In this document: one piece after another, positions 35,098 to 44,442 of the stretch
Position numbering within the stretch: the first letter of the stretch is position 1
How the letters are laid out: every line of letters starts with the position of its first letter
Source: Prevotella sp.
GTDB taxonomy: Bacteria; Bacteroidota; Bacteroidia; Bacteroidales; Bacteroidaceae
Assembly: GCA_017417465.1 (NCBI GenBank)
Contig: JAFPZD010000072.1
Span: 51,493 to 115,492 of the forward strand
Reading direction: 5' to 3'
DNA: 64,000 bases
Position numbers and translations under genes: made by a program
Notes under the pieces: generated by a model
Told to the model about the DNA's origin: nothing
The model's database searches: none
The model's input: the letters and a program-made list of their open reading frames with translations, nothing else

Positions 35098-36452
35098 AAA
35101 TTGTCATTGCCGGTGCCGGCGCCGTAGGCACACATCTGTCGAAGCTGCTCTCCACGGAGAACCACGACTGCGTGCTCATCGACGACGATGAGGAGCGCTT
35201 GCTGAGTGTCGATGCCAACTACGACATCATGGTTGTCAATGCCTCGCCAACCAACATCAAGACGCTGAAGGATGCCGGTGCTGGCGGTGCCGACCTCTTT
35301 GTGGGCGTCACCCGCTACGAGAGCCGCAACCTGTTGGCCTGCATGCTGGCCCACCAGTTAGGCACTAAGAAGACCGTCGCCCGTATCGACAACTACGAGT
35401 ACCTCTCGCCACAGAACCAGCAGATGTTCAAGCAGCTGGGTGTCGACTCACTGGTCTACCCAGAGGTGCTCGCCGCCCAGGACATCATCAGCGGCCTGCG
35501 ACTGTCGTGGGTGCGCCAGCGCCTCGACATCCACGACGGCGCCCTCACGCTGCTGGGCATCAAGCTGCGTCAGGACTGTACCATTCTTAACCGTCCGCTG
35601 AAAGAGCTCTGCGGCCCCGAAGACCCCTACCTCATCGTGGCCATCCGGCGCGGCGACGACACGCTCATCCCCGGCGGTATGGACGAGCTTGAAGTGGGCG
35701 ACCTGGCCTACTTTATGACCATGCCCGAACAGATACCCTACATCCGCCATCTGGTGGGCAAGGCCAACTATGAGGACGTCCACAACGTCATCATCATGGG
35801 TGGCGGCAAGACCTCCATCCGTGCCGCACTCATCATGCCCGACAACATGCACGTGAAAATCATTGAGAGCGACGCCGCCCGCTGCGAGTTCATCAACCAG
35901 TATGTCGACCGCAGCAACGCCATGGTCATCCACGGCGACGGCCGCGATCTGAACCTGCTTGAGGAGGAGGGCATTCATCGCACGCAGGCCTTTGTGGCAC
36001 TCACCGGCAATGCCGAGACCAACATCCTGGCCTGTCTGGCGGCTAAGAAGCTGGGCGTACGCAAGACGGTGGCCATGGTCGAGAACCTCGATTATGTGTC
36101 GATGGCCGAGAGCCTCGACATCGGAACCATCATCAACAAGAAGACAGTGGCTGCCAGCCACATTTTCCAAATGATGCTGCGCGCCGACGTGCGCAACCTG
36201 CGGACACTGATGCTTGCCGACTGCGAGGTGGCTGAGTTCGTGGCTGCCGAGGGAGCACGCGTCACCCGAAAGAAAGTGAAGGATCTGGGCCTACCCTCCG
36301 GCATTACCATCGGCGGACTGGTACGCAACGACCACGGCATCCTTGTCAACGGTAACACGCAGATCGAGACGGGCGACAGCGTGCTCGTGTTCTGCCACCA
36401 GCACAACCTCGAGAAAGTGGAGAAGTTCTTCAAGCGGCTCACGATATGGTAA
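35094..36452 (+). CDS. trkA: Trk system potassium uptake regulatory protein TrkA
   Basis: This 452-aa peripheral membrane protein has two RCK domains. The first Rossmann motif is [17 protein letters not shown], the second [18 protein letters not shown], each followed by an RCK_C region ([40 protein letters not shown]). It binds nucleotides and gates the TrkH channel. The ATG at 35094 is preferred over the TTG two codons earlier and overlaps the dxs stop (ATGA). Its own end overlaps trkH by 7 bp. Confidence 0.94.
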   Translation: MKIVIAGAGAVGTHLSKLLSTENHDCVLIDDDEERLLSVDANYDIMVVNASPTNIKTLKDAGAGGADLFVGVTRYESRNLLACMLAHQLGTKKTVARIDNYEYLSPQNQQMFKQLGVDSLVYPEVLAAQDIISGLRLSWVRQRLDIHDGALTLLGIKLRQDCTILNRPLKELCGPEDPYLIVAIRRGDDTLIPGGMDELEVGDLAYFMTMPEQIPYIRHLVGKANYEDVHNVIIMGGGKTSIRAALIMPDNMHVKIIESDAARCEFINQYVDRSNAMVIHGDGRDLNLLEEEGIHRTQAFVALTGNAETNILACLAAKKLGVRKTVAMVENLDYVSMAESLDIGTIINKKTVAASHIFQMMLRADVRNLRTLMLADCEVAEFVAAEGARVTRKKVKDLGLPSGITIGGLVRNDHGILVNGNTQIETGDSVLVFCHQHNLEKVEKFFKRLTIW

Positions 36453-37900
36453 ACTGGCGTCTCATCTCCAAAATCCTTGGCTCGCTGCTCTTCATCGAGG
36501 CCCTCTTCATGGCGGTGTGCCTGGCCATGGCGCTCGCCTATAGCGAGAACGACACGCTGGCATTCATCATCGCCACCCTCATCACCTTCAGCGGCGCCTT
36601 CATCTTCCGGTCCATGGGACGTCCGAAGGTGAACGCCCTTTCGCGACGCGACGCCTATGTGGTCGTCTCGCTCACCTGGATCGTATTCTCCATCTTCGGC
36701 ATGGTGCCCTTCCTGCTCGAAGGGTCGGTACACGCACTCACCGATGCGTTCTTCGAGACCATGTCGGGCTTCACCACCACTGGTGCTACTATTATAGATA
36801 ATGTGGAGGCGCTACCCCACGCCCTGCTCTTCTGGCGCTCCCTGATGCAGTGGATAGGCGGACTCGGAATCGTCTTCTTCACCATCGCCATTCTGCCGTC
36901 GCTCGTCGGCGGCAGTGTGAAGGTGTTCGCGGCAGAGGCCACCGGCCCTATGCGGTCGAAGATGCACCCACGGCTCTCAACGTCCGCCAAGTGGATATGG
37001 ACCATCTACATGCTGCTCACTGTCGCCTGCGCCCTCTCGTTCGTTGCCGCCGGCATGAACTGGTTCGATGCCGTCAACTACGCCATGTCAACGACGGCCA
37101 CCGGCGGATTCTCAACCCACAACGGCACCATTTTCCTGGCCTCGCCACTTATCGAGTATCTCGCCATCCTCTTCCAGTTCCTCGCGGGTATTAACTTCAC
37201 CCTGCTCTACATGGGACTCTTCAAGTGGCAGCCACGCGCCTTCATCCAGAACTCCGAGTTCAAGTTCTACTTGGCGATGATCATCAGCGCCACGGCCATC
37301 ATCATGCTGCTACTGCTGACGAAGATGCACTACGCCGTGGAGCCGGCCTTCCGAACGGCACTGTTCCAGGTGGTCTCATTCATCACCACCACCGGCCTGT
37401 CCGACACCGACGCCGGAGCATGGCCGCAGTTCACGTGGGTCATCCTCAGCCTCCTCATGTTCATGGGCGCCTGCGCCGGCAGCACCACTGGCGGCTTCAA
37501 GAGCATCCGTGGCGTCATGATGTTCAAGACCCTCCGCAATGAGTTCCTGCACATCATTCACCCCAATGCCGTGCTGCCCGTGAAAGTCAACGGCCACACC
37601 ATTCCGCAGGCCAAGCTCGTCACGCTGCTCGCCTTCTTCCTGCTCTACATCATCATGCTCCTCATCGTCTGGACCATCATGGTCGTGGCAGGCGTCGACA
37701 TCACCAACTCGTTCACCATCTCACTGAGCCTCATCAGCAACGTAGGCGCAGGACTCGATACCAACATCGGGCCACAAATGTCATGGGCCGACCTCTCCGT
37801 AGGCATCAAGTGGCTCTGCTCACTCCTCATGCTCGTCGGACGTCTTGAAATCATCGCCGTACTCGTGCTCTTCACCCATGGCTTCTGGAAAGAAAACTAA
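36446..37900 (+). CDS. trkH: Trk/Ktr potassium uptake channel subunit TrkH
   Basis: This 484-aa inner-membrane protein is built of repeated M1-P-M2 units with selectivity-filter-like turns (MSGFTTTGATI; STTATGGFSTHNG; FITTTGLSDTD; SNVGAGLDTNIGP). It passes K+ under control of TrkA, whose gene it overlaps. The operon dxs-trkA-trkH joins isoprenoid synthesis and K+ uptake with no clear functional link. A palindromic element about 15 bp after the stop probably marks the operon end. Confidence 0.95.
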   Translation: MVNWRLISKILGSLLFIEALFMAVCLAMALAYSENDTLAFIIATLITFSGAFIFRSMGRPKVNALSRRDAYVVVSLTWIVFSIFGMVPFLLEGSVHALTDAFFETMSGFTTTGATIIDNVEALPHALLFWRSLMQWIGGLGIVFFTIAILPSLVGGSVKVFAAEATGPMRSKMHPRLSTSAKWIWTIYMLLTVACALSFVAAGMNWFDAVNYAMSTTATGGFSTHNGTIFLASPLIEYLAILFQFLAGINFTLLYMGLFKWQPRAFIQNSEFKFYLAMIISATAIIMLLLLTKMHYAVEPAFRTALFQVVSFITTTGLSDTDAGAWPQFTWVILSLLMFMGACAGSTTGGFKSIRGVMMFKTLRNEFLHIIHPNAVLPVKVNGHTIPQAKLVTLLAFFLLYIIMLLIVWTIMVVAGVDITNSFTISLSLISNVGAGLDTNIGPQMSWADLSVGIKWLCSLLMLVGRLEIIAVLVLFTHGFWKEN

Positions 37901-38262
37901 CAGCTTAACTCAAGTTTCACGCAGCTATGAAAACGATGCGCAGCCAGCCCCGTAGGGGCGTGACAGTGGTAGCCAGCCATTTCAATGGCTGGTGTAAAGG
38001 GACGATAGGAAAAGCGTGCCGTAGGTAAGCGACAGCATCCAACCCTTGTAGCGTACCTACGGCACGCCTGCTACACCGCCACCTGTTACCAGCATTCTTG
38101 CGTCCCGTTGGTAGCAAGCGACAAGGTCGAGCGGAAATGGCTAGCTACCACTGTCTGATGCCTACGGCATTGGCTGTGTAGAACTAGCGAAACTTGAACA
38201 GCTTAATTATTTCATCTTTCATCTTTAATTTTTCATCTTTCATCTTTAATTTTTCATCTTTC
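37901..38262. repeat. Spacer with palindromic element copy and TTTCATCTTT repeats
   Basis: The element at about 37917-38201 is a second copy of the unit at 20205-20450 (same GATGCGCAGCCAGCCCCGTAGG start, GTAGCCAGCCATTTCAATGG and hairpin, here with mismatches at the stem tip, stems about 38014-38035 and 38046-38067). It is followed by about 60 bp of TTTCATCTTTAATTTTTCATC repeats up to the manA start. The small minus-strand ORF over the element is not taken as a gene. Confidence 0.8.
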
Positions 38263-39210
38263 ATGTTTAAGTTCCATCCGCTGCTAAAGCAGACACTATG
38301 GGGAGGCAACCGAATCATCCCCTTCAAACACCTCAACGGCAACATAGACAACGTCGGCGAAAGCTGGGAAATCTCGGGTGTTCCAGGCAACGAGACCATC
38401 GTCAGCGAAGGCCCACAACAAGGTAAGTCCCTTAACCAGCTGGTGAGCGAGCTAAAGGGCGCACTCGTCGGCGAAGAGAACTACCGTCTCTACGGCGACC
38501 AGTTCCCCCTGCTCGTTAAGTTCATCGACGCATGCCAGGACCTCTCCATACAGGTACACCCCAACGACGAGATAGCCCATCGCCACGGACAGCTGCGTGG
38601 CAAGACCGAAATGTGGTACTGCATGAACGACGAGGCTTCGCTCTACTGCGGCCTCAAGCGTGTCATCACGCCCGAGGAATATGCCCAGATGGTCGACGAC
38701 GACACCATCACCGACGCACTGGCACGCTACGACGTCCACGAGGGCGACGTCTTCTTCATCCCCGCCGGGCGTATCCATGCCATCGGCGCCGGCTGCTTCG
38801 TGGCCGAGATCCAGCAGACCAGCGACGTCACCTACCGCATCTACGACTTCAAACGCAAGGATAAAGACGGCAACTACCGCGAACTGCACACGCAGCTCGC
38901 CGCAGAGGCCATCGACTACAAGGTGCTACCCGACTACCGCACCTCCTACACGCCACAGCTGGACATGCCACAACAAGTGGTGAAGTGCCCATACTTCACC
39001 ACCGCCGTATACGACCTTACCGAGCCCATGCTCATCGACTACACCGACCTGGACTCCTTCGTCATCCTCATCGGCATCAAGGGCGAAGGAACAATCACCG
39101 CCGATGGTGAGACAACGACGTTCCGCGCCGGCGAGACCATCCTCCTGCCTGCCACCACACAGCAGGTAGAAGTTCAGGGTACGCTGCGCTTCCTAGAGAC
39201 GTATGGGTAA
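38263..39210 (+). CDS. manA: Mannose-6-phosphate isomerase, class I
   Basis: This 315-aa zinc enzyme interconverts mannose 6-phosphate and fructose 6-phosphate. Seen: LLKQTLWGGNRI at the N-terminus, zinc-ligand block LSIQVHPNDEIAHR, EMWYCMND, then GDVFFIPAGRIHAIGAGCFVAEIQQTSDVTYRIYDF. The ATG at 38263 (MFKFHPLLKQTLWGG) is chosen. The longer frame only adds residues coded by the TTTCATCTTT repeat (SSFIFNFSSFIFNFS). The chosen ATG itself lies at the repeat edge (TTTCATGTTT), so the repeat supplies the leader. It is transcribed alone. Confidence 0.93.
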   Translation: MFKFHPLLKQTLWGGNRIIPFKHLNGNIDNVGESWEISGVPGNETIVSEGPQQGKSLNQLVSELKGALVGEENYRLYGDQFPLLVKFIDACQDLSIQVHPNDEIAHRHGQLRGKTEMWYCMNDEASLYCGLKRVITPEEYAQMVDDDTITDALARYDVHEGDVFFIPAGRIHAIGAGCFVAEIQQTSDVTYRIYDFKRKDKDGNYRELHTQLAAEAIDYKVLPDYRTSYTPQLDMPQQVVKCPYFTTAVYDLTEPMLIDYTDLDSFVILIGIKGEGTITADGETTTFRAGETILLPATTQQVEVQGTLRFLETYG

Positions 39211-39755
39211 ATAAAAACCCACCCCTAACCCCTCCCCAAGGGAGGGGAATGTGTATAGTTTTTCCGCGGAAAGGGAGGTAGCAGGCGTGCCGTAGGTACG
39301 CGACAACGGTATTCTTGTCGCGTACCTACGGCATGCTTTTCCTATCGCCCCTTTACACCAGCCATTCTTGCGTCCTGTTGGTAGCAAGCAGAGCTCTAGC
39401 GAGAAGTAGTTAAACCCAAATTGGTCATTAGAACCGTAAGAAACCTGCCCTAACCCCTCCTGTAGGAGGGGGATAAGTTACCTTATCCGCTGCAGGTCTA
39501 TCTTATCCCCCTCCTAAGGAGGGGTTAGGGGAGGTCTCTTGTGCTAACGACCGATTCGGGTTGAATAAGTTACCTTCTCCGCGGATAAACTATACAAATT
39601 CCCCCTTAAAACCCACCCCTAACCCCTCCCCAAGGGAGGGGAATTTGGTTACCTAGTCCGCGGAAAAACTATCTAAATCCCCCTCCCTTGGGGAGGGGCT
39701 AGGGGTGGGTTTTAGGGCCTTAGGGGTGGGTTTTAGGTCTTTAGCCTTTTACTTC
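39211..39755. repeat. Three consecutive long hairpins between convergent genes
   Basis: There is no gene here. Hairpin 1: 39285-39306 with 39315-39336, the same stem as at 20254 with one change. Hairpin 2: 39448-39477 with 39502-39530, CCCTAACCCCTCCT arms around TTATCCGCTGCAGG. Hairpin 3: 39608-39641 with 39680-39712, about 33-bp arms AAACCCACCCCTAACC... and its complement around GTTACCTAGTCCGCGG. CCGCGGA and GTTACCTT motifs recur between them. They may end transcription from both sides, although T tracts are lacking. Confidence 0.85.
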
Positions 39756-40163
39756 TTAGTACGTCACTCTCGGCTCGAGTTCCTTGGCTTGGTCGATCAT
39801 CTTCTGCACCTCGCTGACGGCAGGCACACGGCCGCAGATGCGTTTCTCGGCATTCACTTCCTCCAGCTTCGGCTGCAGGTTCTCGGCAACGCGGTGACGA
39901 AACTCTTTCACGGTGTCCACACCGGCAGCCTCAAGCAGCTCGGCGAACTGCGGGCCTACGCCGTTGATGCGGAACAGGTCGGCATGGTTCGTCCAGCGCA
40001 GGATCAGCTTCTCGCTGATGCCCGTAGCCTCAGCCAGTTCCTTGCGTCCCTTGGGTGCAGCACATTTGTCAAGCAATTCGCTGACCTTGGTGATGCCAGC
40101 GTCCATGAGTTTGGCGGCATAAATCTCGCCTACGCCCTCGATTTCTACAATCTTGTAATCCAT
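39756..40163 (-). CDS. Helix-hairpin-helix protein, DUF4332-like
   Basis: This 135-aa soluble protein has two helix-hairpin-helix-like units (IEGVGEIYAAKLMDAGITKVSELL and INGVGPQFAELLEAAGVDTVKEF), as in DUF4332 proteins. Such motifs usually bind DNA non-specifically. The exact role is not known. It is transcribed alone from a TATCTTTG box 48 nt upstream (40212-40219, minus strand), converging on manA. Confidence 0.82.
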   Translation of the reverse strand: MDYKIVEIEGVGEIYAAKLMDAGITKVSELLDKCAAPKGRKELAEATGISEKLILRWTNHADLFRINGVGPQFAELLEAAGVDTVKEFRHRVAENLQPKLEEVNAEKRICGRVPAVSEVQKMIDQAKELEPRVTY

Positions 40164-40211
40164 AATTTGTACAGGCTTTTAGTTAATAAAAAAAGATACA
40201 TTATTTGTGCA

Positions 40212-40219
40212 CAAAGATA
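40212..40219 (-). promoter_or_regulatory. -7 promoter box for the DUF4332-like gene
   Basis: The minus strand reads TATCTTTG, 48 nt before the ATG at 40163. Confidence 0.55.
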
Positions 40220-40317
40220 AGCAGTTTTCTCGAATATACCATCGAACGCCACCGCTTTTTGTGATTATTTAACTCAACTTATGCAAGCACGGCAGGGCCT
40301 ATCTGCGCAAAAAAGTG

Positions 40318-40325
40318 TACCTTTG
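40318..40325 (+). promoter_or_regulatory. -7 promoter box TACCTTTG 9 nt from the start codon
   Basis: It lies 9 nt before the ATG at 40335. The longer ORF start (40281) is upstream of this box and is rejected. The predicted mRNA has little or no leader. Confidence 0.6.
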
Positions 40326-40334
40326 CAGTCGATT

Positions 40335-41288
40335 ATGCGCATTGTACAATTCCTGAAGACGTGGACACTGCCAGTAGCAATGGGTACTGGCGCACTGCTT
40401 TATGCGCTGTTCGCACTCACACCGTGCCTCGACGCCGCGGGCGACCGCCTGGCGCCCTGGTTCGACACGCTGCTGCCCACGTTCATGTTCCTGGTGCTCT
40501 TCGTCACGTTCTGCAAGGTCGACTTCCACAAGATGCGCCCGGTGTGGTGGCACCTGTGGGTGTCGCTGCTCAACGTGCTGTTTGTGGGCGTCATCACCGC
40601 GCTCATCGTTGGCTTCCGCCTCAAGGGCGACACGCTGGTGCTGATGGAGTCGCTGCTGATGTGCGTCATCGCCCCCTGTGCCACGGCGGCGGCTGTGGTG
40701 ACACAGAAGTTGGGGGGCTCGCTGGAGGAGATCACGACCTACACGTTCATCTCGAATTTCGTATGCGCCGCACTGGTGCCACTGTGTTTCCCGATGGTCG
40801 AGCAGCAGGACGACGTACCGTTTTGGGCCGCTTTCTGCCGCATCCTCTACCAAGTGGTGGCGGTGCTGGTGATGCCGATGCTGCTGGCCTATGTCGTGAA
40901 GCATCGGCTGAAGCGCTTCCACCGCTGGGTAGTCAGCATCCGCGACCTCTCGTTCTACCTGTGGAGTTGCTCACTGATGATTGTCACGGGCGTCACCGTA
41001 CGCAACATTGTGCATGCCCAGGCATCGTCGCTGCTGCTCGCAGCCATCGCCATACTGGGGCTGGTGGTCTGCGTGGTGCAGTTTTCCGTGGGCCGCTATG
41101 TGGGCCGTCGCTGCGGGTGCGAGATGGAGGCGGGCCAGGCGCTCGGACAGAAGAACACGGCCTTTGCCATCTGGATGGCCTACGCCTTCCTGACACCGCT
41201 GTCGAGTGTCGGTCCCGGCTGCTACATCCTTTGGCAGAACATCATCAACAGCGCAGAAATATGGAGGAAGATGAAAGATGAAAGATGA
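40335..41288 (+). CDS. Bile acid:sodium symporter family (BASS-like) transporter
   Basis: This is a 317-aa inner-membrane protein with about nine to ten hydrophobic segments. The first includes TLPVAMGTGALLYALFALTP; conserved-looking crossover regions are MCVIAPCATAAAVVTQKLGG and AGQALGQKNTAFAIWMAYAFLTPLSSVGPG. That second block, with a conserved GQxN, resembles BASS-family Na+ symporters. The substrate is unknown; related proteins carry bile acids, pantoate or other organic acids. The last residues (KMKDER) are coded by the first GATGAAA repeat units of the following spacer. Confidence 0.8.
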   Translation: MRIVQFLKTWTLPVAMGTGALLYALFALTPCLDAAGDRLAPWFDTLLPTFMFLVLFVTFCKVDFHKMRPVWWHLWVSLLNVLFVGVITALIVGFRLKGDTLVLMESLLMCVIAPCATAAAVVTQKLGGSLEEITTYTFISNFVCAALVPLCFPMVEQQDDVPFWAAFCRILYQVVAVLVMPMLLAYVVKHRLKRFHRWVVSIRDLSFYLWSCSLMIVTGVTVRNIVHAQASSLLLAAIAILGLVVCVVQFSVGRYVGRRCGCEMEAGQALGQKNTAFAIWMAYAFLTPLSSVGPGCYILWQNIINSAEIWRKMKDER

Positions 41289-41753
41289 AAGATGAAAGAT
41301 GAAAATTAAAAATTAAAGATGAAATATTTCATCACAGAGAACGCAGAATTGTTCGCCCAAGGGATGCGCAGCCTCAGTGGCCTCCGTGACTCTGTGTGAG
41401 AAACTCCTCCCTCCAAAACTATCGTCTCCTAACTCCCCTTTAACTCCCCCTAACTTCCCTTTAACTCCCCTAAAAAACTCCTCACACGGAGACACAGAGA
41501 ACACAGAGTTATTCGCCCCAGGTACGCGCAGCCTCAGTAGCCTCCGTGACTCTGTGTGAGGAAAAAATATTCTCACACGGAGACACAGAGAGCACAGAGT
41601 TGTTCACCCCCAAGGTATGCGCAGCCTCAGTGGCCTCCGTGACTCTGCGTGAGGAAAATGAAAGATGAAAGATGAAAAATGAAAAATGAAAGATTGAGAA
41701 ATTAGGCCGAAAGTTTTGTGCTTTCACCTTTTTTGCGTACCTTTGCACACGAA
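41289..41753. repeat. Spacer with three copies of a CTCCGTGACTCTGTGTGAG element
   Basis: GATGAAA repeats come first. Three copies follow of a roughly 80-bp unit (about 41333-41403, 41478-41565, 41572-41655): CACACGGAGACACAGAGA, ACAGAGTT, TTCGCCC, GCGCAGCCTCAGTGGCC, CTCCGTGACTCTGTGTGAG. The ends of each copy are imperfect inverted repeats. An AACTCC repeat separates copies 1 and 2. GATGAAA repeats then lead to the promoter of the antiporter gene. Confidence 0.8.
41715..41745 (+). promoter_or_regulatory. Promoter of the antiporter gene, near-leaderless
   Basis: TTTG at 41715-41718 and TACCTTTG at 41738-41745 have 19-bp spacing. The ATG at 41754 comes only 8 nt after the box. Confidence 0.72.
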
Positions 41754-43916
41754 ATGCCAAGACTACTCACTGCGATAGCCGCGCCACTCGTCAGCGACCC
41801 CACGACCATCTTTGTTGTGGTGCTGCTCATCATCCTCTTCGCTCCCATCGTCATGAGCAAGCTGCGCATTCCCCATATCGTCGGCATGGTGCTGGCAGGC
41901 GTGCTCGTAGGCCCCTACGGCCTGAACATCCTGGCGCACGACCGCTCGTTCGAGATCTTCGGCAGCGTGGGACTGCTCTACATCATGTTCCTGGCAGGAC
42001 TGGAGATGAACCTCAACGACCTGCAGAAGTACGGCGCACGCATGACCATCTTCGGGGCACTCACATTCTTTGTGCCCTTCGTCATTGGTTACTTTGTGGG
42101 CGTCACGCTGCTGGGCTACACGCCGGCGGCAGCGATGCTCCTGGCGTGCATCCTGTCGTCGAACACGCTCATAGCCTACCCCATCGTCGCCCGCTACGGC
42201 CTGCAGAAGCACCGCGCCGTGGTGCTAAGCGTAGGCTCGTCAATGCTCGCCCTGTCGCTGGCACTGCTGGTGCTGGCCGCCTTCTCGGCAGCCCATCGGG
42301 GCGGTGCCGATGTATGGTTCTGGCTGCTGTTCATTGGCAAGGTCGCCGTGTTCAGCGCCGCCGAGGTGCTCATCGTGCCACGGCTGACGCGCTGGTTCTT
42401 CAATCGCTACAACGACGCGGTGATGCTGTTCATCTACACCCTCTCCGTGCTCTTCATCAGTGCCGCGGCGAGCAGCGCCATCGGCCTCGAGGGCATCTTC
42501 GGCGCCTTCGTTGCCGGTCTTATCATGAACCGCTACATCCCCTACGTGTCGCCGCTGATGAACCGCATCGAGTTCATCGGCAACGCCCTCTTCATACCCT
42601 ATTTCCTCATCGGCGTGGGCATGCTCACCGACCTGCGCGTGATGTTCAACGGCGCAGCCACCGTCTGGGTCGTGCTGTGCATCGTCTTCTTCGGCACCTT
42701 CGGCAAGGCCATCGCCGCCTATCTGTCGTGCCTGCTGTTCAGGCTCAACCTGCCGTCAGGTCACATGATGTTCGGACTGACCGCTGCCCATGCTGCAGGC
42801 TCCATCGCCATGGTGATGGTGGGCATGGGACTGATGACGGCCGACGGGCAGCCACTGGTCGACAGCACCATGCTCAACGGCGTGGTGATGATGATCCTCT
42901 TCACCTGCATCATCAGCTCGGTCACCGTCGACCGCGCCAGCCAGCAAATCCTCCTCCACACCAAGCTCCACGGCCCTGAGACCAGCGAGCGCCATGGCGA
43001 CGACGAGAAGATGCTGCTGCCACTGGCCCACGACGACGATGCCGACCGCCTGGTGCGTGCCGCCATCCTGATGAGCAACCGACGCCTGAACCGCGGACTC
43101 ATAGGCCTCAACGTCGTCTACGACGACCCCTACAGCACGCGCAAGCAGAACGAGGGGCGCCGACTGCTCGAGAAGGCAGTGGCCACCGCCGCCTCTGCCG
43201 ACGTGCGCATGCAGATGCAGAGCCGCCTCGCCACCAACATCGCCAACGGCATCAAGCATGCCTTCAAGGAGAACGATGCCTCCGAGATGCTCATGGGCAT
43301 GCACCAGCGGCGGTCGCCCGGCGACCCTTTCTGGGGCGCCTACACCCAAGGCATCATCACCGACATCAACCGCCAGATCATGCTGTGCCGCTTCAACCGC
43401 CCCCTCAACCTGCTGCGGCGCATCCAGGTGGCCATCCCCTCACGGGTGGAGTTCGAGGCAGGCTTCTATCGGTGGGTCGAGCGGCTGGCACGCCTGGCCG
43501 AGAACCTCGGCTGCCGCATCGTGTTCCACGGACGGCAGGAGACCACCGCCTTCATCCGCGAATACATCCAGAACCGCCACCCCCATGTGCGCGCCGAGTA
43601 TGTCCTGATGGAACACTGGAAGGAGCTGACGTCGCTCGCCCAGCAGGTCAACGACGACCATCTGCTCGTCATCATCACCGCCCGCAAGGGAACGGTCAGC
43701 TACAAGCCGTCCTTCGAGTACCTGCCACGCGAGCTCGACCAGTTCTTCACCCACTGCTCGCTCATGATCCTCTATCCCGACCAGAACGGTCAGCCACAGG
43801 ACACCATGACCTTCACCGCACCGCAGCAGCAGACCGACGAGAGTGCCTACGAGCAACTCTCAGCATGGCTGTGCCGGAAGGTCTTTCGCAACGGATGGAC
43901 ACGGACGGGGAGTTGA
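41754..43916 (+). CDS. CPA2-type cation:proton antiporter with C-terminal soluble domain
   Basis: This is a 720-aa protein. The N-terminal about 400 residues form a Na+/H+ or K+/H+ exchanger membrane domain (IVMSKLRIPHIVGMVLAGVLVGPYGL; GLLYIMFLAGLEMNL; SSAIGLEGIFGAFVAGLIMNR). The C-terminal about 300 residues (NRRLNRGLIGLNVVYDDPYSTRKQNEGRRLLEKAV...LARLAENLGCRIVFHGR) are cytoplasmic and resemble tandem universal-stress-like folds. It likely balances pH or cation content. The start at MPRLLTAIAAP agrees with the promoter; the 12 extra upstream codons would lie in promoter DNA. Confidence 0.88.
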   Translation: MPRLLTAIAAPLVSDPTTIFVVVLLIILFAPIVMSKLRIPHIVGMVLAGVLVGPYGLNILAHDRSFEIFGSVGLLYIMFLAGLEMNLNDLQKYGARMTIFGALTFFVPFVIGYFVGVTLLGYTPAAAMLLACILSSNTLIAYPIVARYGLQKHRAVVLSVGSSMLALSLALLVLAAFSAAHRGGADVWFWLLFIGKVAVFSAAEVLIVPRLTRWFFNRYNDAVMLFIYTLSVLFISAAASSAIGLEGIFGAFVAGLIMNRYIPYVSPLMNRIEFIGNALFIPYFLIGVGMLTDLRVMFNGAATVWVVLCIVFFGTFGKAIAAYLSCLLFRLNLPSGHMMFGLTAAHAAGSIAMVMVGMGLMTADGQPLVDSTMLNGVVMMILFTCIISSVTVDRASQQILLHTKLHGPETSERHGDDEKMLLPLAHDDDADRLVRAAILMSNRRLNRGLIGLNVVYDDPYSTRKQNEGRRLLEKAVATAASADVRMQMQSRLATNIANGIKHAFKENDASEMLMGMHQRRSPGDPFWGAYTQGIITDINRQIMLCRFNRPLNLLRRIQVAIPSRVEFEAGFYRWVERLARLAENLGCRIVFHGRQETTAFIREYIQNRHPHVRAEYVLMEHWKELTSLAQQVNDDHLLVIITARKGTVSYKPSFEYLPRELDQFFTHCSLMILYPDQNGQPQDTMTFTAPQQQTDESAYEQLSAWLCRKVFRNGWTRTGS

Positions 43917-44055
43917 GCAACGGACGGAAACGGACTTTTGGGGGCAACGGACGAAAACGGACTATAACGGACAAGGGTGTAGAAGGGACGGACGGGGACG
44001 GACAAGGGCGGAGAAGGGACGGACTACGAACGAATAAAGAATGTTATAATAAGCT
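43917..44055. repeat. Left arm of GGACGG/AACGGAC repeats before the GxxExxY gene
   Basis: Units such as CAACGGACGAAAACGGAC, GTAGAAGGGACGGACGGGG and GACAAGGG lie here. They are the reverse complement of the units at 44450-44790, so the 128-aa gene lies between inverted arms. Confidence 0.85.
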
Positions 44056-44442
44056 ATGCTACTATACGAAGAGATATCGAACAAGATTCTGCGAGCCTAC
44101 TTCAACGTGATTGACACTCTGGCGTATGGATACGCCGAGGAGGTTTATGAGAATGCGCTATGCATAGAGTTCGACGAGATGGGAATACCATACGAGCGGC
44201 AGAAACTGCTGAACGTCAACTACAAGGGGCACCTCATCGGCACATTCAAGCCAGACATCATCGTCGATGGTAAAATTATCATCGAACTGAAGGCCATAGC
44301 CAACGTGCTGCCTATTCACGAGGCACAAATCTATAACTACTTGGCCATTACGAGCCTCGACATAGGCTACATCCTAAACTTCGGTGAGAACCGCACTTAC
44401 CGCCGCTACCTGCGAAAGGGCACTAAACTCAACAACCGCTGA
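44056..44442 (+). CDS. GxxExxY protein (PD-(D/E)XK nuclease-like)
   Basis: This 128-aa protein has the family motif GYAEEVY (GxxExxY) at about residues 25-31. The nuclease-like core follows: FKPDIIVDGKIIIELKAIANV, with the P-D and E-x-K residues of the PD-(D/E)XK superfamily intact. It is full length for the family. Function is not established. The gene has no recognisable promoter or RBS. It is enclosed by inverted repeat arms (43917-44055 and 44450-44790) and its GC content is lower than that of its neighbours. These features fit a mobile or repeat-borne cassette. Confidence 0.9.
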   Translation: MLLYEEISNKILRAYFNVIDTLAYGYAEEVYENALCIEFDEMGIPYERQKLLNVNYKGHLIGTFKPDIIVDGKIIIELKAIANVLPIHEAQIYNYLAITSLDIGYILNFGENRTYRRYLRKGTKLNNR

